A DNA stretch of 48,142 nucleotides, taken from assembly GCA_009377475.1 (NCBI GenBank), contig WHTY01000026.1, positions 1-48,142 on the forward strand, in the 5' to 3' direction. A program made the translations under genes and the position numbers. The notes below the pieces were generated by a model. It saw only the letters and a list, made by a program, of their open reading frames with translations, had not been told where the DNA came from and ran no database searches. Source of the DNA: Actinophytocola sp. (lineage in GTDB: Bacteria > Actinomycetota > Actinomycetes > Mycobacteriales > Pseudonocardiaceae). Positions 42,270 through 48,142 of this stretch are shown here, one piece after another. The number at the start of each line of letters is the position of its first letter. Positions within the stretch are counted from its first letter, which is position 1.

Positions 42270-43369
42270 GAAAGACCGTGGCGCGGCTTGCCGACGGCAG
42301 GCAGCTCATCTACTACGACGACGCCGACGGCGGTGACTCCCCGGCGAGACCGGCCGACAGCAGGAACCTGCCCCCGCTGAACGTCGGCAGTGAACTTCGC
42401 TTCGACCCGCTCGTCGACGAGTGGGTCACGATCGCCGCACACCGGCAGGGCCGCACCCACCTGCCGGACGACGCCGAGTGTCCGCTGTGTCCCTCGCGGG
42501 AGGGGGCGCTGTCCGAGATCCCCGCCAGCGACTACGACGTCGTGGTGTTCGACAATCGGTTCCCATCGCTGGCCGCCGACGTCGGCGAGCTGGCGGCGTC
42601 CGGCGAGGACGGGGAGGACGGCGAGGATCTCGTCCCCCGCCAGCCGGGCATCGGCCACTGCGAGGTCGTCTGCTTCACCAGCGACCACCACGGCTCGTTC
42701 GGCCAGCTCACGCCGACGCGGGCGCGAACAGTGCTCGAGGCGTGGGCGGACCGCACCATCGAACTCGGGCTTCAGCCGGGCGTCGAGCAGGTGGTGCCGT
42801 TCGAGAACCGGGGCGTCGAGATCGGCGTGACGTTGCAGCATCCGCACGGCCAGATCTACGCCCTCCCGTTCGCCTCGCCCCGCACGCGGCGGATGCTGGC
42901 GGCCGCGCGGTCGCATCGCAGGCGGACGTGGCGCAACCTGTTCGCCGACGTCCTTGCTACCGAACGCGAGGCGGGCACCAGGATCGTCGCGGAGAACGAG
43001 CACTGGACGGCGTTCGTGCCAGCGGCGGCGCGCTGGCCGGTCGAGATGCACCTCTACCCGCATCGGCAGGTGCCCGACCTGCCCGCGTTGTCCGACGCGG
43101 AGCGCGACGCCTTCTGCCACCTCTACCTCGACCTGCTGCGGCGGTTGGACCGGCTCTACGACACGCCGTTGCCCTACATCGCCGCGTGGCAGCAGGCCAT
43201 GGTCAACATCGATCGCGACCTCAGCTACCTGCGGCTGGAGCTGTTCTCCATCCGCCGCGCCGAGGACAAGCTCAAGTACCTCGCCACGATGGAGTCCGCG
43301 ATGGGCGTGTTCCTCAACGACGTCCGCCCGGAGGACGTCGCGCAGCGGCTGCGGGACCTCGGCGACTGA
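42266..43369 (+). CDS. galT: Galactose-1-phosphate uridylyltransferase
   Basis: This 367-residue enzyme of the Leloir pathway exchanges galactose 1-phosphate with UDP-glucose. The active-site HPH lies in GVTLQHPHGQIYALPF. CPLCPSREG is a zinc-type Cys pair. SDYDVVVFDNRFPSL, EVVCFTSDHHGSF and the C-terminal WQQAMVNIDRDLSYLRLELF are conserved. The first ~30 residues (DDADGGDSPARPADS) are a variable extension. No galK or galE lies in the window. It follows the 21-bp repeats and a possible leader ORF. Confidence 0.93.
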   Translation: MRKTVARLADGRQLIYYDDADGGDSPARPADSRNLPPLNVGSELRFDPLVDEWVTIAAHRQGRTHLPDDAECPLCPSREGALSEIPASDYDVVVFDNRFPSLAADVGELAASGEDGEDGEDLVPRQPGIGHCEVVCFTSDHHGSFGQLTPTRARTVLEAWADRTIELGLQPGVEQVVPFENRGVEIGVTLQHPHGQIYALPFASPRTRRMLAAARSHRRRTWRNLFADVLATEREAGTRIVAENEHWTAFVPAAARWPVEMHLYPHRQVPDLPALSDAERDAFCHLYLDLLRRLDRLYDTPLPYIAAWQQAMVNIDRDLSYLRLELFSIRRAEDKLKYLATMESAMGVFLNDVRPEDVAQRLRDLGD

Positions 43370-43383
43370 GTACCCGCGTTGGG

Positions 43384-43389
43384 TACGCT
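43384..43389 (+). promoter_or_regulatory. -10 box TACGCT upstream of the thioredoxin-fold gene
   Basis: TACGCT is followed by seven bases and the ATG at 43397. The small dyad TACCC-GCGTT-GGGTA overlaps it at 43371-43385. Confidence 0.4.
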
Positions 43390-43396
43390 CGGGCAC

Positions 43397-43975
43397 ATGG
43401 TGGCGGTGGAATCAACCATGCTCACGCTCGGAACGACAGCGCCGGACTTCGCGCTGGCCGACCCCGATGGCGCCATCTGGAGCCTGGAGCAGTGTGCTGG
43501 CCAGCACGGCACGGTGGTCGCGTTCGTCTGCAACCACTGCCCGTTCGTGCGCCACATCGCCGTGGCGTTCGGCACGGCCGCGTCCCGCTGGCGGGAGTCG
43601 GGCATCGGCGTCGTCGGCATCAACAGCAACGACGTCACGTCGCACCCGGACGACCGGCCGGAGAAGATGGCAGAGCAGGCGAAGGCCTGGGGCTGGACGT
43701 TCCGGTACCTCAGCGACACCGACCAGTCCGTCGCCAAGGCGTACCAGGCGGCGTGCACGCCGGACTTCTTCTTGTTCGACGACTCGCGCGGCCTGGTCTA
43801 CCGGGGCCGGTTCGACGCCGCCTCACCCGGCAACGACGTCGCCGTGACTGGTGAGGAACTGGACGCCGCGGTGCGTGCGCTGCTCACGGGTGACCCGATC
43901 AGCAGCGACCAGGTGCCCAGCATCGGCTGCAACATCAAGTGGACGCCGGGCAACGAACCCGAGTGGTTCGGCTAA
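43397..43975 (+). CDS. Thioredoxin-fold redoxin (AhpC/TSA-like)
   Basis: This 192-residue redoxin has GTTAPDFALADPDGAIWSLE, a CxxC active site in FVCNHCPFVRHIA, and the cis-Pro region AYQAACTPDFFLFD. A C-terminal pattern, SIGCNIKWTPGNEPEW, is common to a widespread small redoxin group. No signal peptide, so it is cytosolic. A later ATG at 43418 is possible. It may reduce disulfides or peroxides; the partner is unknown. Confidence 0.9.
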   Translation: MVAVESTMLTLGTTAPDFALADPDGAIWSLEQCAGQHGTVVAFVCNHCPFVRHIAVAFGTAASRWRESGIGVVGINSNDVTSHPDDRPEKMAEQAKAWGWTFRYLSDTDQSVAKAYQAACTPDFFLFDDSRGLVYRGRFDAASPGNDVAVTGEELDAAVRALLTGDPISSDQVPSIGCNIKWTPGNEPEWFG

Positions 43976-43976
43976 G

Positions 43977-44336
43977 TCAGCTCTCGTCGCTCGGCGCGAC
44001 GCAGGTGCCGCAGTCGCAGCAGTCGACCAGCCCGTAGCTGATCTCGTCGGCGACGCACACCTCGAAGGTCTCCACCGACATGCCGCGCGGGGAGATCACC
44101 AACCGCACCCCGGTGCCGCCTTCGACCGGGGTGTATTCCGTTTTGCCGACGTCGTCGTGCAGTAGTCCGACAATTCGGTACTGCGCGAACGGCCGGATCA
44201 GCGTTTCCATCTCGTGGTAGGCGGCCCGGACGTCGTCGCGACTCGCCAACGGCTCGTCGGAGTCCATCCAGTCGGCGTGACCCTCGGTGATGTGCCATCC
44301 GGTCGCCTCTATCACGTACGAGGATTGCGTTGTCAT
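43977..44336 (-). CDS. Small protein of unknown function with a CCxCxxC tail
   Basis: This 119-residue acidic soluble protein starts at ATG 44336 (MTTQSSYVIEATG). RIVGLLHDDVGKTEYTPVEG and a beta-rich middle follow. The C-terminus is DEISYGLVDCCDCGTCVAPS, with four cysteines in seven residues that could bind a metal or cluster. It converges with the redoxin gene, one base apart. I do not recognise a family. Confidence 0.7.
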   Translation of the reverse strand: MTTQSSYVIEATGWHITEGHADWMDSDEPLASRDDVRAAYHEMETLIRPFAQYRIVGLLHDDVGKTEYTPVEGGTGVRLVISPRGMSVETFEVCVADEISYGLVDCCDCGTCVAPSDES

Positions 44337-44480
44337 TCGTGTACCCTTCAGCTCGCCTCGTGGGCTATCTCGCCACAATGACGGCGTTCGTTACCGCGAT
44401 GACGGGGTAAACCGGCCCCTGATACTGAATCGAGTTCCCGCCGTGACACGCAATGCCGCGTACCAGACAATCGGGCCGAA

Positions 44481-45455
44481 CTACCGCCTGATCAGGGACG
44501 ATGCGAGTCGGAGGCCGTCGGAGACGTCGTCTCCGTTGAGTGCGCCCGCGTCGTCGAGCGCGGGGGCCAGCGCGGTGGGATCGACGCCCGCGAGTGCGAG
44601 CGCGGCGGCGGTGACGACGTCCCGCGCGCGACTGGTGCCATCCGCGATCTTGATGGCGACGGCGGTGTCGTCCGGCAGCGCGGCGACCGCCACGCCCTCC
44701 GCGCCGTCTTTGGCGATGAGACCGGGCACGGCCTTGATCAACTCGGTGACCGGGCGGGTGCTGCCGCCGAGTTGCACCGGGTGCGTGCGAATAGCGTCGG
44801 CGACCGCCGCCTGCGGTAAGCCGTCCACCGCGCTGGCGACCGCGCCGATCGCCCTGGCGAGCCCGGTCAGCGAGATCGCGAACAGCGGCGCGCCGCAGCC
44901 GTCGACGGCGACCTTGGCGATCTTCTCGCCGGACAGTTCTGCCAACAGCGACGCGATCTCGCGCTGGACCGGGTGTTCGGGGTCGCGGTAGTCGTCCAAC
45001 GACCAGCCGTTGCGACGCGCCGTCACCAGCATCGCGGCGTGCTTGCCGGAGCAGTTCTGCGCGAGCCTGCTCGGCGGCCGTCCCGCCGCGAGCCACTTGT
45101 CGCGAACGCCCGCGTCGAGCGGGTAGCCGAGCGGGTTCCGCAGGTCGTCCTCGGACAGCGACTCGGTGGCGAGGATGCGCAGCGTGCCGTCGACGTGGCA
45201 TTGCTCGCCGGAGTGGCTGGACGCCGCGAGCGCGAGCAGGTCCGCGGGCAGGGTGAGGCCGCAGCCGACCATCGCGCTCGCCTGGATCGGCTTGACCGCC
45301 GAGCGCGGGTACATGATCGCGTCCGGGTCGCCGACGGTGTGACGGATGGCGCCATCGGCGTCCACCACGACGGCGGAACCGTAGTGGATGCTCTCGACCA
45401 TGCCAGCGCGCATGACGTAGGCGAGCGGTTCGTGGCGCGGCGCGCGCGGCTCCAT
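44481..45455 (-). CDS. Asparaginase (Asparaginase_II family)
   Basis: This 324-residue protein matches the actinobacterial/rhizobial asparaginase II family. LAYVMRAGMVESIHYGSAVV, DAIMYPRSAVKPIQASAMVG, ASSHSGEQCHVDGTLRIL and LAQNCSGKHAAML are all present. It should hydrolyse asparagine to aspartate in the cytosol. The ATG at 45455 follows GGGGAAGGGG at good spacing, and earlier in-frame starts add an unconserved basic tail. Confidence 0.93.
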   Translation of the reverse strand: MEPRAPRHEPLAYVMRAGMVESIHYGSAVVVDADGAIRHTVGDPDAIMYPRSAVKPIQASAMVGCGLTLPADLLALAASSHSGEQCHVDGTLRILATESLSEDDLRNPLGYPLDAGVRDKWLAAGRPPSRLAQNCSGKHAAMLVTARRNGWSLDDYRDPEHPVQREIASLLAELSGEKIAKVAVDGCGAPLFAISLTGLARAIGAVASAVDGLPQAAVADAIRTHPVQLGGSTRPVTELIKAVPGLIAKDGAEGVAVAALPDDTAVAIKIADGTSRARDVVTAAALALAGVDPTALAPALDDAGALNGDDVSDGLRLASSLIRR

Positions 45456-45585
45456 CGACGTCCCCTTCCCCTCGGCGGTGTCACCCGAACGGCGCCACTG
45501 TACCGGGGCGACTCGCGACGTCCGCACCATCGCCGCGTTTCGTGGCCGCTCGTACCCGCGCACCACTTCGTAGGGGACGACTCGG

Positions 45586-46839
45586 TCACTGCGCCAAGCG
45601 CCGGTCCAGTGGCTTCGTCAGTGAGCGGCCCGTTGCGGCGAAGCCGACCAGAAGCAGCAGCGGAAAGAGCCAGGCGATCGGAACCGCGTAGCCGACCATA
45701 CGGAACAGTGGGGGTGCGGCCACAGGGGTCTCCGTCTGCCGGGGGCCACCGTGAGCGACAGCGGTGGAGTGCTCGGGCACCGTCGGCGCTACCTCGGCCG
45801 GCCTCTGTGGTGGGTTATCGCTCGTGGCAACGGGTTCTCGGGGACGATTCTCCAGCGCGATGGGTGCCGATCCACCCGATCGTTCCCGGCTCTTCGTGGT
45901 GTAGGTCAGGTTCGCGACGATGGGCTGTGCCATGGGATCGGGATTGTCTTTACCCCAGAACGAGACGATCCAGGATTCATTGGCCTCCGCCGTCGCTGGC
46001 GACGGAATGATCGCGATCGCGGGATCATCGTCGCCCCACACGTCCGCGAATCCGTCCAGGTCGAGTATGAAGGTCGGCTGAATCCCGTCATCGTGGTAAG
46101 TCGCCTCGGCGTGCGCGGCACCGCAGTCGATCTCGGGCGGCTCATCCAGCGATGCCTCTGATGGGACAAAGAAGTCCGCCACGACCGGACATGCCACCAG
46201 CTGCGCGTTCTCCACTCCCACATAGCCAACAGGCGCTCCGGCCGTCTCAGGTAGCGGTAGCTCCGGCACGGGCAGCTGTGGCACGGGCACCGGCAGGGCA
46301 GGAACGGGGACACCGACCAATCCCGCGGCCGTCGCGATCAGCCCGAGCACCGTGTACGGCAAGAACGAGGGATCGCGAGCCGCATCCATCACGATGTCGC
46401 TCTGCTGCACCGACAGTTCCGTCGGAGCGACCGGGAGTGTGAGTACCCCACCTGTGAGCGTCGCACCCTCCGGTAGCACCGATAGTCCCTTCGCCGCATC
46501 GAACATGTCGAGTTGGAGATACGTGGCGGCGATACTTACTCCGTTGAGCCGCGCCACCTGGAGCGTGTCCGCGGCGAAGATCGACGCTGGACCGGTGATT
46601 CCGCTGGAGGATGGCAGCAACGAACACGGATTCGTTCCGAGCGCTGGAATAGCGGGCGCGGCATCCTCGGTGACGTCGCACGCCTCCGCCATGAGCGGGG
46701 TCACCGTCTCGTAATGCCACCCCTCGGCATAAGTCGACACCGTGCCGGTTGCCTCCTCGGCGACCGACACACCGCTCCCCGCTGACGCCGTAACCAGCAA
46801 TCCCACTGCGGCCGCCGCTAGGACACGCCACCCATTCAT
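45586..46839 (-). CDS. Large secreted protein with a C-terminal membrane anchor
   Basis: This 417-residue protein has a Sec signal peptide (WRVLAAAAVGLLVTASAGSG) and a C-terminal hydrophobic segment (IAWLFPLLLLVGFAATG) followed by basic residues, so it is displayed outside the membrane. Between them are a Cys-containing beta-rich domain (residues ~30-165), a Pro-rich linker (VPVPALPVPVPQLPVPELPL) and a second domain with CGAAHAEATYHDDG. No LPXTG motif. I recognise no family. The ATG at 46839 follows GGAGGG. Confidence 0.75.
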   Translation of the reverse strand: MNGWRVLAAAAVGLLVTASAGSGVSVAEEATGTVSTYAEGWHYETVTPLMAEACDVTEDAAPAIPALGTNPCSLLPSSSGITGPASIFAADTLQVARLNGVSIAATYLQLDMFDAAKGLSVLPEGATLTGGVLTLPVAPTELSVQQSDIVMDAARDPSFLPYTVLGLIATAAGLVGVPVPALPVPVPQLPVPELPLPETAGAPVGYVGVENAQLVACPVVADFFVPSEASLDEPPEIDCGAAHAEATYHDDGIQPTFILDLDGFADVWGDDDPAIAIIPSPATAEANESWIVSFWGKDNPDPMAQPIVANLTYTTKSRERSGGSAPIALENRPREPVATSDNPPQRPAEVAPTVPEHSTAVAHGGPRQTETPVAAPPLFRMVGYAVPIAWLFPLLLLVGFAATGRSLTKPLDRRLAQ

Positions 46840-47091
46840 CGACCCTCCAGCCCTGTGCAGTTCTCGCCCGTGGGCAATCTCGAAGCGCACTCACTTCCGA
46901 CCCACGTTATTCAGGCATTTCGGGTATATCAACAATGGGACTACGACATCTACGTATGTGATGCGGCGCAATCGGTCCTGACGCGTCATTAGGACGGCGG
47001 ACAAGCCATAAGCAGCGCACGGTACCGAGATTCGCTCGCCGGCCATGCCGGACATGAGGGTCTTCTCACGATCGCCCGCAACCGGGAAAAT
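46840..47091. other. Divergent control region before the LuxR-type gene
   Basis: This 252-bp region separates the secreted protein from the regulator. It is locally AT-rich around 46910-46960 and presumably holds both promoters. No RNA gene or further coding signal is visible. Confidence 0.4.
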
Positions 47092-48129
47092 GTGCCAATG
47101 GCGCATCACGAGGGGGACATCCTGCCCGCGCACTCGCCGCCGCTGCGGGGGCGTGCGCGGGAACTCGCCGCGCTGGAGGACGTGCTCCGCCGCGCCGCTA
47201 CCGGCCGGGGCGGCGCGCGGGTCATCGTCGGCGCGCCCGGGATCGGCAAGACGGCACTACTCGAGGCGGCGGCTGGGTCGGCCGTCTCGCCCGACGGCGT
47301 CCGGGTGCTACGCGCCTGCGGCACCCCGGCGGAGTCGGCGTTGCCCTACGCCGGACTGCATCAACTCCTGCTGCCGCTCGGCGACCTCGCCGCACGGGTG
47401 CCGCTGCGGCATCGGACGGCACTCCTCCCCCTGCTCGACCCGGCGTCCGACTCCGACCCGCCCGCTACGCTGGCGCGGCACGCCGCCCTCCACGCGCTGC
47501 TGGTCGCCGCAGCCCGCGAAGGGCCGACGCTGTGTTGCGTCGACGCTGCCCACGACCTGGACCGGGCGTCGCTCGACGCGCTGGCCTTCGTCGCCCGCCG
47601 CAGCGACGTCGCGCCGCTGGTCGTGCTGTTCGCCGCCGACCTCGTCGGCGCGGATGTCGCCGAGACGCTGGCAGACGTCCCGTGGCTGTTCCTCGATCCG
47701 GTTGCCGACGACGCCGCGCACCGCATCCTGACCGACCGCATCGGGGCGTGTCCGCACGACCTCAGCAGCGGCATCCTCGACCTGGCCGAAGGCAATCCGC
47801 TCGCGCTGACCGAACTCGCCGCGCACGTCACCCCGGCACAGCTCAGCGGCATCGACCCGCCGCCGTCCGCGTTGCCCGCCGACGGCAGGCTCTGCCGCGC
47901 CATCCGGCGCGCACTCGACGCGCTGCCAGCGGCGACCCGGCGGTTGGTGTGCCTCGCCGCGCTGGACGAGCGGCTCGACGTGTCCACTCTGGACAGCCTC
48001 GACGCCCTAGGTGGCTGGTGTCGAACGCGCCTGTTGTGGCTGGGTGCGGGCGGAGGTGGGCGGATACCAGCGAGAACCGCCCGTGGCGCCAAGGCTTCGC
48101 GCTGGCGGGATAGCCTCCGTGATCGCTGA
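47092..48129 (+). CDS. LuxR-type large ATPase regulator (LAL), truncated
   Basis: The 345-residue frame begins with an ATPase domain of LAL regulators. LRGRARELAALEDVL precedes the Walker A motif VIVGAPGIGKTALL, and Walker B-like CVDAAHDLD follows. Typical continuations are ALPYAGLHQLLLPL and DLAEGNPLALTELAAHV. LAL proteins are ~900 residues with a C-terminal LuxR helix-turn-helix. From about residue 305 (SLDALGGW, near 48010) the frame no longer resembles the family and soon stops. An insertion or rearrangement at about 48010 is the simplest explanation; the rest lies outside the window. GTG 47092 or ATG 47098 may be the start. Confidence 0.78.
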   Translation: MPMAHHEGDILPAHSPPLRGRARELAALEDVLRRAATGRGGARVIVGAPGIGKTALLEAAAGSAVSPDGVRVLRACGTPAESALPYAGLHQLLLPLGDLAARVPLRHRTALLPLLDPASDSDPPATLARHAALHALLVAAAREGPTLCCVDAAHDLDRASLDALAFVARRSDVAPLVVLFAADLVGADVAETLADVPWLFLDPVADDAAHRILTDRIGACPHDLSSGILDLAEGNPLALTELAAHVTPAQLSGIDPPPSALPADGRLCRAIRRALDALPAATRRLVCLAALDERLDVSTLDSLDALGGWCRTRLLWLGAGGGGRIPARTARGAKASRWRDSLRDR

Positions 48130-48142
48130 TTAGCGGTCGTGA

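Overview
The window is high-GC, gene-dense chromosomal DNA of an actinomycete. GTG starts, ATGA/GTGA overlaps, TANNNT boxes six bases before start codons, a VirS/MymA-like locus and intergenic palindromes with an AAGGGCAYCTT core suggest Pseudonocardiales. That placement is inference; there is no rRNA or marker gene to prove it.

Layout. (1) 1-7074 is a polyol/pentose catabolic region. It holds a Tat-type substrate-binding lipoprotein with an in-frame TAG, a histidine phosphatase and an FGGY kinase on the minus strand. Divergent from these are a 94-residue Cys-rich protein, transketolase and transaldolase. TGTTAA-based palindromes lie in both control regions. (2) 7075-15321 is an accessory island. 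It has a decayed ATP-grasp RiPP maturase locus and a TadA-like deaminase that has lost all three zinc ligands. Divergent from the deaminase is a run of PLP decarboxylase (frameshifted), methyltransferase, nucleotidyltransferase and a complete arginyl-tRNA synthetase. IS1380 debris, a Nudix hydrolase and a TOPRIM protein follow. TadA's normal bacterial substrate is tRNA-Arg, so a zinc-less TadA relative next to an ArgRS paralogue is the best candidate here for an undescribed system. (3) 15344-21537 is mostly minus strand: VOC protein, alpha/beta hydrolase, ankyrin-repeat protein with a small membrane protein, a TIGR03086/SRPBCC/ArsR operon and a DMT exporter. Three copies of a palindromic repeat punctuate it, one split by a second hairpin. 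(4) 21620-29679 holds a LysR regulator, an RCK channel-like protein, a sodium:alanine symporter, an acyl-CoA synthetase and a DXS-like protein whose thiamine diphosphate site is eroded. (5) 29723-33179 holds a polysaccharide deacetylase lipoprotein, a membrane-anchored glycoside hydrolase-like protein, and cutA between two oppositely oriented arrays of ~21-bp repeats.

(6) 33180-38147 is a VirS-like AraC regulator divergent from a coupled monooxygenase, GMC oxidoreductase and acetoacetate-decarboxylase-like operon, with a 17-bp operator-like direct repeat between them. (7) 38144-39738 is a rearrangement scar: an M48 peptidase without its 5' part abuts a DHFR-like 3' fragment, followed by an ArsR gene without the usual partner. 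(8) 39812-48142 holds a GNAT, a flavodoxin-fold quinone reductase, a GlxA-type regulator ending inside a perfect hairpin, galT behind a small overlapping reading frame, a thioredoxin-fold protein, asparaginase, a large secreted protein and a LuxR-type ATPase cut short at the edge.

No tRNA, rRNA, CRISPR array or complete insertion sequence was seen. Family names come from motif recognition by eye, not from database searches.
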